Below are positions 9,240 through 23,605 of a DNA stretch of 64,000 bases, piece after piece. Position 1 is the first letter of the stretch. Each line of letters opens with the position of its first letter. Source of the stretch: Auanema rhodensis (taxonomy: Eukaryota > Nematoda > Chromadorea > Rhabditida > Rhabditidae); NCBI GenBank assembly GCA_964057225.1, contig OZ059900.1, forward strand, positions 23,947,638 to 24,011,637, given 5' to 3'. Below the pieces are notes generated by a model. It worked only from the letters and a program-made list of their open reading frames with translations. It ran no database searches and was not told where the DNA came from. A program made the position numbers and the translations under genes.

Positions 9240-12200
9240 ATGAACAAAAATCGATTTAATCAATATTAGCTATAAGGGGCGTGCCCTCAGAATATGCTAA
9301 TTTCCTTAATTTTCTAACCCCTGTTTTTTTGTCGTGAAAGTGGAACTAGACGTTGTACGAACAATTTTGAGCTAAGTTTCATTGACATTGCATGAGTTTG
9401 AACACATGAAATCGTAAGTCAAAACCTTGTTTACAGCGAAATTTCCAAAAACTGGTTTTCCAGCATGATAAAATATTTCTCATGGGAAATACTGTGTTTT
9501 TGTATTTTTCTAGTGTTCAGCATGTGAAATGCTTCATTTTAGTATGTAACACGCTGAAATTCGTTGCATTTGACGACTCATATGAACAAAAATCGATTTA
9601 ATCAATATTAGCCATAAGGGGCGTGCCCTCAGAATATACTAATTTCCTTAATTTTCTAACCCCTGTTTTTTTTGTCGTGAAAGTGGAACTAGACGTTGTA
9701 CAAACAATTTTGAGCTAGGTTTCATTGACATTGCATGAGTTTGAACACATGAAATCGTAAGTCAAAACCTTGTTTACAGCGAAATTTCCAAAAACTGGTT
9801 TTCCAGCATAATAAAATATTTCTCATGGGAAATACTGTGTTTTTGTTTTTTTCTAGTGTTCAGCATGTAAAATGCTTCATTTTAGTATGTAACACGCTGA
9901 AATTCGTTGCATTTGACGACTCATATGAACAAAAATCGATTTAATCAATATTAGCCATAAGGGGCGTGCCCTCAGAATATACTAATTTCCTTAATTTTCT
10001 AACCCCTGTTTTTTTGTCGTGAAAGTGGAACTAGACGTTGTACGAACAATTTTGAGCTAGGTTTCATTGACATTGCATGAGTTTGAACACATGAAATCGT
10101 AAGTCAAAACCTTGTTTACAGCGAAATTTCCAAAAACTGGTTTTCCAGCATAATAAAATATTTCTCATGGGAAATACTGTGTTTTTGTATTTTTCTAGTG
10201 TTCAGCATGTAAAATGCTTCATTTTAGTATGTAACACGCTGAAATTCGTTGCATTTGACGACTCATATGAACAAAAATCGATTTAATCAATATTAGCCAT
10301 AAGGGGCGTGCCCTCAGAATATGCTAATTTCCTTAATTTTCTAACCCTTGTTTTTTTGTCGTGAAAGTGGAACTAGACGTTGTACAAACAATTTTGAGCT
10401 AGGTTTCATTGACATTGCATGAGTTTGAACACATGAAATCGTAAGTCAAAACCTTGTTTACAGCGAAATTTCCAAAAACTGGTTTTCCAGCATGATAAAA
10501 TATTTCTCATGGGAAATACTGTGTTTTTGTATTTTTCTAGTGTTCAGCATGTGAAATGCTTCATTTTAGTATGTAACACGCTGAAATTCGTTGCATTTGA
10601 CGACTCATATGAACAAAAATCGATTTAATCAATATTAGCCATAAGGGGCGTGCCCTCAGAATATGCTAATTTCCTTAATTTTCTAACCCCTGTTTTTTTG
10701 TCGTGAAAGTGGAACTAGACGTTGTACGAACAATTTTGAGCTAGGTTTCATTGACATTGCATGAGTTTGAACACATGAAATCGTAAGTCAAAACCTTGTT
10801 TACAGCGAAATTTCCAAAAACTGGTTTTCCAGCATAATAAAATATTTCTCATGGGAAATACTGTGTTTTTGTATTTTTCTAGTGTTCAGCATGTAAAATG
10901 CTTCATTTTAGTATGTAACACGCTGAAATTCGTTGCATTTGACGACTCATATGAACAAAAATCGATTTAATCATTATTAGCCATAAGGGGCGTGCCCTCA
11001 GAATATGCTAATTTCCTTAATTTTCTAACCCCTGTTTTTTTGTCGTGAAAGTGGAACTAGACGTTGTACGAACAATTTTGAGCTAGGTTTCATTGACATT
11101 GCATGAGTTTGAACACATGAAATCGTAAGTCAAAACCTTGTTTACAGCGAAATTTCCAAAAACTGGTTTTCCAGCATAATAAAATATTTCTCATGGGAAA
11201 TACTGTGTTTTTGTATTTTTCTAGTGTTCAGCATGTAAAATGCTTCATTTTAGTATGTAACACGCTGAAATTCGTTGCATTTGACGACTCATATGAACAA
11301 AAATCGATTTAATCAATATTAGCCATAAGGGGCGTGCCCTCAGAATATGCTAATTTCCTTAATTTTCTAACCCCTGTTTTTTTGTCGTGAAAGTGGAACT
11401 AGACGTTGTACGAACAATTTTGAGCTAAGTTTCATTGACATTGCATGAGTTTGAACACATGAAATCGTAAGTCAAAACCTTGTTTACAGCGAAATTTCCA
11501 AAAACTGGTTTTCCAGCATAATAAAATATTTCTCATGGGAAATACTGTGTTTTTGTTTTTTTCTAGTGTTCAGCATGTAAAATGCTTCATTTTAGTATGT
11601 AACACGCAGAAATTCGTTGCATTTGACGACTCATATGAACAAAAATCGATTTAATCATTATTAGCCATAAGGGGCGTGCCCTCAGAATATGCTAATTTCC
11701 TTAATTTTCTAACCCCTGTTTTTTTGTCGTGAAAGTGGAACTAGACGTTGTACAAACAATTTTGAGCTAGGTTTCATTGACATTGCATGAGTTTGAACAC
11801 ATGAAATCGTAAGTCAAAACCTTGTTTACAGCGAAATTTCCAAAAACTGGTTTTCCAGCATAATAAAATATTTCTCATGGGAAATACTGTGTTTTTGTAT
11901 TTTTCTAGTGTTCAGCATGTAAAATGTTTCATTTTAGTATGTAACACGCTGAAATTCGTTGCATTTGACGACTCATATGAACAAAAATCGATTTAATCAA
12001 TATTAGCCATAAGGGGCGTGCCCTCAGAATATGCTAATTTCCTTAATTTTCTAACCCCTGTTTTTTTGTCGTGAAAGTGGAACTAGACGTTGTACGAACA
12101 ATTTTGAGCTAGGTTTCATTGACATTGCATGAGTTTGAACACATGAAATCGTAAGTCAAAACCTTGTTTACAGCGAAATTTCCAAAAACTGGTTTTCCAG

Positions 12201-14712
12201 CATAATAAAATATTTCTCATGGGAAATACTGTGTTTTTGTATTTTTCTAGTGTTCAGCATGTAAAATGCTTCATTTTAGTATGTAACACGCTGAAATTCG
12301 TTGCATTTGACGACTCATATGAACAAAAATCGATTTAATCAATATTAGCCATAAGGGGCGTGCCCTCAGAATATGCTAATTTCCTTAATTTTCTAACCCC
12401 TGTTTTTTTGTCGTGAAAGTGGAACTAGACGTTGTACGAACAATTTTGAGCTAGGTTTCATTGACATTGCATGAGTTTGAACACATGAAATCGAAAGTCA
12501 AAACCTTGTTTACAGCGAAATTTCCAAAAACTGGTTTTCCAGCATAATAAAATATTTCTCATGGGAAATACTGTGTTTTTGTATTTTTCTAGTGTTCAGC
12601 ATGTAAAATGCTTCATTTTAGTATGTAACACGCTGAAATTCGTTGCATTTGACGACTCATATGAACAAAAATCGATTTAATCAATATTAGCTATAAGGGG
12701 CGTGCCCTCAGAATATGCTAATTTCCTTAATTTTCTAACCCCTGTTTTTTTGTCGTGAAAGTGGAACTAGACGTTGTACGAACAATTTTGAGCTAAGTTT
12801 CATTGACATTGCATGAGTTTGAACATATGAAATCGTAAGTCAAAACCTTGTTTACAGCGAAATTTCCAAAAACTGGTTTTCCAGCATAATAAAATATTTC
12901 TCATGGGAAATACTGTGTTTTTGTATTTTTTTAGTGTTCAGCATGTAAAATGCTTCATTTTAGTATGTAACACGCTGAAATTCGTTGCATTTGACGACTC
13001 ATATGAACAAAAATCGATTTAATCAATATTAGCCATAAGGGGCGTGCCCTCAGAATATGCTAATTTCCTTAATTTTCTAACCCCTGTTTTTTTGTCGTGA
13101 AAGTGGAACTAGACGTTGTACGAACAATTTTGAGCTAGGTTTCATTGACATTGCATGAGTTTGAACACATGAAATCGTAAGTCAAAACCTTGTTTACAGC
13201 GAAATTTCCAAAAACTGGTTTTCCAGCATAATAAAATATTTCTCATGGGAAATACTGTGTTTTTGTATTTTTCTAGTGTTCAGCATGTAAAATGCTTCAT
13301 TTTAGTATGTAACACGCTGAAATTCGTTGCATTTGACCACTCATATGAACAAAAATCGATTTAATCAATATTAGCCATAAGGGGCGTGCCCTCAGAATAT
13401 GCTAATTTCCTTAATTTTCTAACCCCTGTTTTTTTGTCGTGAAAGTGGAACTAGACGTTGTACGAACAATTTTGAGCTAGGTTTCATTGACATTGCATGA
13501 GTTTGAACACATGAAATCGTAAGTCAAAACCTTGTTTACAGCGAAATTTCCAAAAACTGGTTTTCCAGCATAATAAAATATTTTTCATGAGAAATACTGT
13601 GTTTTTGTATTTTTCTAGTGTTCAGCATGTAAAATGCTTCATTTTAGTATGTAACACGCTGAAATTCGTTGCATTTGACGACTCATATGAACAAAAATCG
13701 AATTAATCAATATTAGCCATAAGGGGCGTGCCCTCAGAATATGCTAATTTCCTTAATTTTCTAACCCCTGTTTTTTTGTCGTGAAAGTGGAACTAGACGT
13801 TGTACAAACAATTTTGAGCAAGGTTTCATTGACATTGCATGAATTTGAACACATGAAATCGTAAGTCAAAACCTTGTTTACAGCGAAATTTCCAAAAACT
13901 GGTTTTCCAGCATAATAAAATATTTCTCATGGGAAATACTGTGTTTTTGTATTTTTCTAGTGTTCAGCATGTAAAATGCTTCTTTTTGGTATGTAACACG
14001 CTGAAATTCGTTGCATTTGACGACTCATATGAACAAAAATCGATTTAATCAATATTAGCCATAAGGGGCGTGCCCTCAGAATATGCTAATTTCCTTAATT
14101 TTCTAACCCCTGTTTTTTTGTCGTGAAAGTGGAACTAGACGTTGTACGAACAATTTTGAGCTAGGTTTCATTGACATTGCATGAGTTTGAACACATGAAA
14201 TCGTAAGTCAAAACCTTGTTTACAGCGAAATTTCCAAAAACTGGTTTTCCAGCATAATAAAATATTTCTCATGGGAAATACTGTGTTTTTGTATTTTTCT
14301 AGTGTTCAGCATGTAAAATGCTTCATTTTAGTATGTAACACGCTGAAATTCGTTGCATTTGACGACTCATATGAACAAAAATCGATTTAATCAATATTAG
14401 CCATAAGGGGCGTGCCCTCAGAATATGCTAATTTCCTTAATTTTCTAACCCCTGTTTTTTTGTCGTGAAAGTGGAACTAGGCGTTGTACGAACAATTTTG
14501 AGCTAGGTTTCATTGACATTGCATGAGTTTGAACACATGAAATCGTAAGTGAAAACCTTGTTTACAGCGAAATTTCCAAAAACTGGTTTTCCAGCATAAT
14601 AAAATATTTCTCATGGGAAATACTGTGTTTTTGTATTTTTCTAGTGTTCAGCATGTAAAATGCTTCATTTTAGTATGTAACACGCTGAAATTCGTTGCAT
14701 TTGACGACTCAT
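9240..14712. repeat. 16-monomer segment, copy A (M28-M43)
   Basis: Starts: 9240, 9582, 9925, 10267, 10609, 10951, 11293, 11635, 11977, 12319, 12661, 13003, 13345, 13687, 14029, 14371. Fifteen of 16 positions carry the same marker type as 18133-23605, 8,893 bp away; M32 is consensus where M58 has p57A/T8/p120A. Distinctive shared copies are M38 (p32T, p136A, p166T, p271T), M40 (p240T, p246A), M41 (p16A, p120A, p134A, p157A, p302G) and M43 (p111G, p181G). Private changes in copy A: p176A in M37, p336C in M39, p297T in M41, and p120A in M35. Differences between the copies are few, so the duplication is recent relative to monomer divergence. Confidence 0.88.
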
Positions 14713-17700
14713 ATGAACAAAAATCGATTTAATCAATATTAGCCATAAGGGGCGTGCCCTCAGAATATGCTAATTTCCTTAATTTTCTAACCCCTGTTTT
14801 TTTGTCGTTAAAGTGGAACTAGACGTTGTACGAACAATTTTGAGCTAGGTTTCATTGACATTGCATGAGTTTGAACACATGAAATCGTAAGTCAAAACCT
14901 TGTTTACAGCGAAATTTCCAAAAACTGGTTTTCCAGCATAATAAAATATTTCTCATGGGAAATACTGTGTTTTTGTATTTTTCTAGTGTTCAGCATGTAA
15001 AATGCTTCGTTTTAGTATGTAACACGCTGAAATTCGTTGCATTTGACGACTCATATGAACAAAAATCGATTTAATCAATATTAGCCATAAGGGGCGTGCC
15101 CTCAGAATATGCTAATTTCCTTAATTTTCTAACCCCTGTTTTTTTGTCGTGAAAGTGGAACTAGGCGTTGTACGAACAATTTTGAGCTAGGTTTCATTGA
15201 CATTGCATGAGTTTGAACACATGAAATCGTAAGTGAAAACCTTGTTTACAGCGAAATTTCCAAAAACTGGTTTTCCAGCATAATAAAATATTTCTCATGG
15301 GAAATACTGTGTTTTTGTATTTTTCTAGTGTTCAGCATGTAAAATGCTTCATTTTAGTATGTAACACGCTGAAATTCGTTGCATTTGACGACTCATATGA
15401 ACAAAAATCGATTTAATCAATATTAGCCATAAGGGGCGTGCCCTCAGAATATGCTAACTTCCTTAATTTTCTAACCCCTGTTTTTTTGTCGTGAAAGTGG
15501 AACTAGACGTTGTACGAACAATTTTGAGCTAGGTTTCATTGACATTGCATGAGTTTGAACACATGAAATCGTAAGTCAAAACCTTGTTTACAGCGAAATT
15601 TCCAAAAACTGGTTTTCCAGCATAATAAAATATTTCTCATGGGAAATACTGTGTTTTTGTTTTTTTCTAGTGTTCAGCATGTAAAATGCTTAATTTTAGT
15701 ATGTAACACGCTGAAATTCGTTGCATTTGACGACTCATATGAACAAAAATCGATTTAATCAATATTAGCCATAAGGGGCGTGCCCTCAGAATATGCTAAT
15801 TTCCTTAATTTTCTAACCCCTGTTTTTTTGTCGTTAAAGTGGAACTAGACGTTGTACGAACAATTTTGAGCTAGGTTTCATTGACATTGCATGAGTTTGA
15901 ACACATGAAATCGTAAGTCAAAACCTTGTTTACAGCGAAATTTCCAAAAACTGGTTTTCCAGCATAATAAAATATTTCTCATGGGAAATACTGTGTTTTT
16001 GTATTTTTCTAGTGTTCAGCATGTAAAATGCTTAATTTTAGTATGTAACACGCTGAAATTCGTTGCATTTGACGACTCATATGAACAAAAATCGATTTAA
16101 TCAATATTAGCCATAAGGGGCGTGCCCTCAGAATATGCTAATTTCCTTAATTTTCTAACCCCTGTTTTTTTGTCGTGAAAGTGGAACTAGACGTTGTACG
16201 AACAATTTTGAGCTAGGTTTCATTGACATTGCATGAGTTTGAACACATGAAATCGTAAGTCAAAACCTTGTTTACAGCGAAATTTCCAAAAACTGGTTTT
16301 CCAGCATAATAAAATATTTCTCATGGGAAATACTGTGTTTTTGTTTTTTTCTAGTGTTCAGCATGTAAAATGCTTAATTTTAGTATGTAACACGCTGAAA
16401 TTCGTTGCATTTGACGACTCATATGAACAAAAATCGATTTAATCAATATTAGCCATAAGGGGCGTGCCCTCAGAATATGCTAATTTCCTTAATTTTCTAA
16501 CCCCTGTTTTTTTGTCGTTAAAGTGGAACTAGACGTTGTACGAACAATTTTGAGCTAGGTTTCATTGACATTGCATGAGTTTGAACACATGAAATCGTAA
16601 GTCAAAACCTTGTTTACAGCGAAATTTCCAAAAACTGGTTTTCCAGCATAATAAAATATTTCTCATGGGAAATACTGTGTTTTTGTATTTTTCTAGTGTT
16701 CAGCATGTAAAATGTTTCATTTTAGTATGTAACACGCTGAAATTCGTTGCATTTGACGACTCATATGAACAAAAATCGATTTAATCATTATTAGCCATAA
16801 GGGGCGTGCCCTCAGAATATGCTAATTTCCTTAATTTTCTAACCCCTGTTTTTTTGTCGTGAAAGTGGAACTAGACGTTGTACGAACAATTTTGAGCTAG
16901 GTTTCATTGACATTGCATGAGTTTGAACACATGAAATCGTAAGTCAAAACCTTGTTTACAGCGAAATTTCCAAAAACTGGTTTTCCAGCATAATAAAATA
17001 TTTCTCATGGGAAATACTGTGTTTTTGTATTTTTCTAGTGTTCAGCATGTAAAATGCTTCATTTTAGTATGTAACACGCTGAAATTCGTTGCATTTGACG
17101 ACTCATATGAACAAAAATCGATTTAATCATTATTAGCCATAAGGGGCGTGCCCTCAGAATATGCTAATTTCCTTAATTTTCTAACCCCTGTTTTTTTGTC
17201 GTGAAAGTGGAACTAGACGTTGTACGAACAATTTTGAGCTAGGTTTCATTGACATTGCATGAGTTTGAACACATGAAATCGTAAGTCAAAACCTTGTTTA
17301 CAGCGAAATTTCCAAAAACTGGTTTTCCAGCATAATAAAATATTTCTCATGGGAAATACTGTGTTTTTGTATTTTTCTAGTGTTCAGCATGTAAAATGTT
17401 TCATTTTAGTATGTAACACGCTGAAATTCGTTGCATTTGACGACTCATATGAACAAAAATCGATTTAATCAATATTAGCCATAAGGGGCGTGCCCTCAGA
17501 ATATGCTAATTTCCTTAATTTTCTAACCCCTGTTTTTTTGTCGTGAAAGTGGAACTAGACGTTGTACGAACAATTTTGAGCTAGGTTTCATTGACATTGC
17601 ATGAGTTTGAACACATGAAATCGTAAGTGAAAACCTTGTTTACAGCGAAATTTCCAAAAACTGGTTTTCCAGCATAATAAAATATTTCTCATGGGAAATA

Positions 17701-18132
17701 CTGTGTTTTTGTATTTTTCTAGTGTTCAGCATGTAAAATGCTTAATTTTAGTATGTAACACGCTGAAATTCGTTGCATTTGACGACTCATATGAACAAAA
17801 ATCGATTTAATCAATATTAGCCATAAGGGGCGTGCCCTCAGAATATGCTAATTTCCTTAATTTTCTAACCCCTGTTTTTTTGTCGTGAAAGTGGAACTAG
17901 ACGTTGTACGAACAATTTTGAGCTAGGTTTCATTGACATTGCATGAGTTTGAACACATGAAATCGTAAGTCAAAACCTTGTTTACAGCGAAATTTCCAAA
18001 AACTGGTTTTCCAGCATAATAAAATATTTCTCATGGGAAATACTGTGTTTTTGTATTTTTCTAGTGTTCAGCATGTAAAATGCTTCATTTTAGTATGTAA
18101 CACGCTGAAATTCGTTGCATTTGACGACTCAT
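14713..18132. repeat. Satellite segment M44-M53 with two-monomer periodicity
   Basis: Starts: 14713, 15055, 15397, 15739, 16081, 16423, 16765, 17107, 17449, 17791. M44, M47 and M49 carry p97 G to T; M45 repeats M43 (p111G, p181G); M46 and M48 share p265T with p296A (M46 also p62C); M47 has p296A too; M50 and M51 carry p24T (M51 also p293T); M52 has p181G and p296A; M53 is consensus. M46-M47 and M48-M49 look like a duplicated 684-bp dimer. M44 has a private p297 A to G. Confidence 0.85.
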
Positions 18133-18473
18133 ATGAACAAAAATCGATTTAATCAATATTAGCTATAAGGGGCGTGCCCTCAGAATATGCTAATTTCCTT
18201 AATTTTCTAACCCCTGTTTTTTTGTCGTGAAAGTGGAACTAGACGTTGTACGAACAATTTTGAGCTAAGTTTCATTGACATTGCATGAGTTTGACACATG
18301 AAATCGTAAGTCAAAACCTTGTTTACAGCGAAATTTCCAAAAACTGGTTTTCCAGCATGATAAAATATTTCTCATGGGAAATACTGTGTTTTTGTATTTT
18401 TCTAGTGTTCAGCATGTGAAATGCTTCATTTTAGTATGTAACACGCTGAAATTCGTTGCATTTGACGACTCAT
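18133..18473. repeat. M54, 341-bp monomer with a unique A deletion
   Basis: It reads TTTGACACATG where other copies read TTTGAACACATG, a one-base loss at p162-163. This is the only net length change in the window outside the T-tract. Otherwise it matches M14 and M28 (p32T, p136A, p228G, p287G). It is either a real private mutation or a single-base sequencing or assembly error. Confidence 0.9.
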
Positions 18474-21400
18474 ATGAACAAAAATCGATTTAATCAATAT
18501 TAGCCATAAGGGGCGTGCCCTCAGAATATACTAATTTCCTTAATTTTCTAACCCCTGTTTTTTTTGTCGTGAAAGTGGAACTAGACGCTGTACAAACAAT
18601 TTTGAGCTAGGTTTCATTGACATTGCATGAGTTTGAACACATGAAATCGTAAGTCAAAACCTTGTTTACAGCGAAATTTCCAAAAACTGGTTTTCCAGCA
18701 TAATAAAATATTTCTCATGGGAAATACTGTGTTTTTGTTTTTTTCTAGTGTTCAGCATGTAAAATGCTTCATTTTAGTATGTAACACGCTGAAATTCGTT
18801 GCATTTGACGACTCATATGAACAAAAATCGATTTAATCAATATTAGCCATAAGGGGCGTGCCCTCAGAATATACTAATTTCCTTAATTTTCTAACCCCTG
18901 TTTTTTTGTCGTGAAAGTGGAACTAGACGTTGTACGAACAATTTTGAGCTAGGTTTCATTGACATTGCATGAGTTTGAACACATGAAATCGTAAGTCAAA
19001 ACCTTGTTTACAGCGAAATTTCCAAAAACTGGTTTTCCAGCATAATAAAATATTTCTCATGGGAAATACTGTGTTTTTGTATTTTTCTAGTGTTCAGCAT
19101 GTAAAATGCTTCATTTTAGTATGTAACACGCTGAAATTCGTTGCATTTGACGACTCATATGAACAAAAATCGATTTAATCAATATTAGCCATAAGGGGCG
19201 TGCCCTCAGAATATGCTAATTTCCTTAATTTTCTAACCCTTGTTTTTTTGTCGTGAAAGTGGAACTAGACGTTGTACAAACAATTTTGAGCTAGGTTTCA
19301 TTGACATTGCATGAGTTTGAACACATGAAATCGTAAGTCAAAACCTTGTTTACAGCGAAATTTCCAAAAACTGGTTTTCCAGCATGATAAAATATTTCTC
19401 ATGGGAAATACTGTGTTTTTGTATTTTTCTAGTGTTCAGCATGTGAAATGCTTCATTTTAGTATGTAACACGCTGAAATTCGTTGCATTTGACGACTCAT
19501 ATGAACAAAAATCGATTTAATCAATATTAGCCATAAGGGGCGTGCCCTCAGAATATACTAATTTCCTTAATTTTCTAACCCCTGTTTTTTTTGTCGTGAA
19601 AGTGGAACTAGACGTTGTACAAACAATTTTGAGCTAGGTTTCATTGACATTGCATGAGTTTGAACACATGAAATCGTAAGTCAAAACCTTGTTTACAGCG
19701 AAATTTCCAAAAACTGGTTTTCCAGCATAATAAAATATTTCTCATGGGAAATACTGTGTTTTTGTATTTTTCTAGTGTTCAGCATGTAAAATGCTTCATT
19801 TTAGTATGTAACACGCTGAAATTCGTTGCATTTGACGACTCATATGAACAAAAATCGATTTAATCATTATTAGCCATAAGGGGCGTGCCCTCAGAATATG
19901 CTAATTTCCTTAATTTTCTAACCCCTGTTTTTTTGTCGTGAAAGTGGAACTAGACGTTGTACGAACAATTTTGAGCTAGGTTTCATTGACATTGCATGAG
20001 TTTGAACACATGAAATCGTAAGTCAAAACCTTGTTTACAGCGAAATTTCCAAAAACTGGTTTTCCAGCATAATAAAATATTTCTCATGGGAAATACTGTG
20101 TTTTTGTATTTTTCTAGTGTTCAGCATGTAAAATGCTTCATTTTAGTATGTAACACGCTGAAATTCGTTGCATTTGACGACTCATATGAACAAAAATCGA
20201 TTTAATCAATATTAGCCATAAGGGGCGTGCCCTCAGAATATGCTAATTTCCTTAATTTTCTAACCCCTGTTTTTTTGTCGTGAAAGTGGAACTAGACGTT
20301 GTACGAACAATTTTGAGCTAAGTTTCATTGACATTGCATGAGTTTGAACACATGAAATCGTAAGTCAAAACCTTGTTTACAGCGAAATTTCCAAAAACTG
20401 GTTTTCCAGCATAATAAAATATTTCTCATGGGAAATACTGTGTTTTTGTTTTTTTCTAGTGTTCAGCATGTAAAATGCTTCATTTTAGTATGTAACACGC
20501 AGAAATTCGTTGCATTTGACGACTCATATGAACAAAAATCGATTTAATCATTATTAGCCATAAGGGGCGTGCCCTCAGAATATGCTAATTTCCTTAATTT
20601 TCTAACCCCTGTTTTTTTGTCGTGAAAGTGGAACTAGACGTTGTACGAACAATTTTGAGCTAGGTTTCATTGACATTGCATGAGTTTGAACACATGAAAT
20701 CGTAAGTCAAAACCTTGTTTACAGCGAAATTTCCAAAAACTGGTTTTCCAGCATAATAAAATATTTCTCATGGGAAATACTGTGTTTTTGTATTTTTCTA
20801 GTGTTCAGCATGTAAAATGTTTCATTTTAGTATGTAACACGCTGAAATTCGTTGCATTTGACGACTCATATGAACAAAAATCGATTTAATCAATATTAGC
20901 CATAAGGGGCGTGCCCTCAGAATATGCTAATTTCCTTAATTTTCTAACCCCTGTTTTTTTGTCGTGAAAGTGGAACTAGACGTTGTACGAACAATTTTGA
21001 GCTAGGTTTCATTGACATTGCATGAGTTTGAACACATGAAATCGTAAGTCAAAACCTTGTTTACAGCGAAATTTCCAAAAACTGGTTTTCCAGCATAATA
21101 AAATATTTCTCATGGGAAATACTGTGTTTTTGTATTTTTCTAGTGTTCAGCATGTAAAATGCTTCATTTTAGTATGTAACACGCTGAAATTCGTTGCATT
21201 TGACGACTCATATGAACAAAAATCGATTTAATCAATATTAGCCATAAGGGGCGTGCCCTCAGAATATGCTAATTTCCTTAATTTTCTAACCCCTGTTTTT
21301 TTGTCGTGAAAGTGGAACTAGACGTTGTACGAACAATTTTGAGCTAGGTTTCATTGACATTGCATGAGTTTGAACACATGAAATCGTAAGTCAAAACCTT

Positions 21401-23605
21401 GTTTACAGCGAAATTTCCAAAAACTGGTTTTCCAGCATAATAAAATATTTCTCATGGGAAATACTGTGTTTTTGTATTTTTCTAGTGTTCAGCATGTAAA
21501 ATGCTTCATTTTAGTATGTAACACGCTGAAATTCGTTGCATTTGACGACTCATATGAACAAAAATCGATTTAATCAATATTAGCTATAAGGGGCGTGCCC
21601 TCAGAATATGCTAATTTCCTTAATTTTCTAACCCCTGTTTTTTTGTCGTGAAAGTGGAACTAGACGTTGTACGAACAATTTTGAGCTAAGTTTCATTGAC
21701 ATTGCATGAGTTTGAACATATGAAATCGTAAGTCAAAACCTTGTTTACAGCGAAATTTCCAAAAACAGGTTTTCCAGCATAATAAAATATTTCTCATGGG
21801 AAATACTGTGTTTTTGTATTTTTTTAGTGTTCAGCATGTAAAATGCTTCATTTTAGTATGTAACACGCTGAAATTCGTTGCATTTGACGACTCATATGAA
21901 CAAAAATCGATTTAATCAATATTAGCCATAAGGGGCGTGCCCTCAGAATATGCTAATTTCCTTAATTTTCTAACCCCTGTTTTTTTGTCGTGAAAGTGGA
22001 ACTAGACGTTGTACGAACAATTTTGAGCTAGGTTTCATTGACATTGCATGAGTTTGAACACATGAAATCGTAAGTCAAAACCTTGTTTACAGCGAAATTT
22101 CCAAAAACTGGTTTTCCAGCATAATAAAATATTTCTCATGGGAAATACTGTGTTTTTGTATTTTTCTAGTGTTCAGCATGTAAAATGCTTCATTTTAGTA
22201 TGTAACACGCTGAAATTCGTTGCATTTGACGACTCATATGAACAAAAATCGATTTAATCAATATTAGCCATAAGGGGCGTGCCCTCAGAATATGCTAATT
22301 TCCTTAATTTTCTAACCCCTGTTTTTTTGTCGTGAAAGTGGAACTAGACGTTGTACGAACAATTTTGAGCTAGGTTTCATTGACATTGCATGAGTTTGAA
22401 CACATGAAATCGTAAGTCAAAACCTTGTTTACAGCGAAATTTCCAAAAACTGGTTTTCCAGCATAATAAAATATTTTTCATGAGAAATACTGTGTTTTTG
22501 TATTTTTCTAGTGTTCAGCATGTAAAATGCTTCATTTTAGTATGTAACACGCTGAAATTCGTTGCATTTGACGACTCATATGAACAAAAATCGAATTAAT
22601 CAATATTAGCCATAAGGGGCGTGCCCTCAGAATATGCTAATTTCCTTAATTTTCTAACCCCTGTTTTTTTGTCGTGAAAGTGGAACTAGACGTTGTACAA
22701 ACAATTTTGAGCAAGGTTTCATTGACATTGCATGAATTTGAACACATGAAATCGTAAGTCAAAACCTTGTTTACAGCGAAATTTCCAAAAACTGGTTTTC
22801 CAGCATAATAAAATATTTCTCATGGGAAATACTGTGTTTTTGTATTTTTCTAGTGTTCAGCATGTAAAATGCTTCATTTTGGTATGTAACACGCTGAAAT
22901 TCGTTGCATTTGACGACTCATATGAACAAAAATCGATTTAATCAATATTAGCCATAAGGGGCGTGCCCTCAGAATATGCTAATTTCCTTAATTTTCTAAC
23001 CCCTGTTTTTTTGTCGTGAAAGTGGAACTAGACGTTGTACGAACAATTTTGAGCTAGGTTTCATTGACATTGCATGAGTTTGAACACATGAAATCGTAAG
23101 TCAAAACCTTGTTTACAGCGAAATTTCCAAAAACTGGTTTTCCAGCATAATAAAATATTTCTCATGGGAAATACTGTGTTTTTGTATTTTTCTAGTGTTC
23201 AGCATGTAAAATGCTTCATTTTAGTATGTAACACGCTGAAATTCGTTGCATTTGACGACTCATATGAACAAAAATCGATTTAATCAATATTAGCCATAAG
23301 GGGCGTGCCCTCAGAATATGCTAATTTCCTTAATTTTCTAACCCCTGTTTTTTTGTCGTGAAAGTGGAACTAGGCGTTGTACGAACAATTTTGAGCTAGG
23401 TTTCATTGACATTGCATGAGTTTGAACACATGAAATCGTAAGTGAAAACCTTGTTTACAGCGAAATTTCCAAAAACTGGTTTTCCAGCATAATAAAATAT
23501 TTCTCATGGGAAATACTGTGTTTTTGTATTTTTCTAGTGTTCAGCATGTAAAATGCTTCATTTTAGTATGTAACACGCTGAAATTCGTTGCATTTGACGA
23601 CTCAT
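18133..23605. repeat. 16-monomer segment, copy B (M54-M69)
   Basis: Starts: 18133, 18474, 18817, 19159, 19501, 19844, 20186, 20528, 20870, 21212, 21554, 21896, 22238, 22580, 22922, 23264. It repeats the marker order of 9240-14712. Private changes: one A missing at p162-163 in M54, p114 T to C in M55, and p214 T to A in M64. M58 (p57A, T8, p120A) replaces a consensus monomer at the matching place, so M57-M59 match M1-M3 better than M31-M33. This is a local patch of a different history inside the duplication. Confidence 0.88.

Noticed and set aside
12661-13002. Extra CATATG created by p166T in M38, M64 and M80 as a regulatory site
   Set aside because: It is a single shared substitution marking common descent of these three copies; nothing suggests a function.
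13003-13686. Functional promoter or terminator signals in the AT-rich stretches
   Set aside because: TATA-like and T-tract strings recur in every monomer as a result of base composition and have no associated gene.
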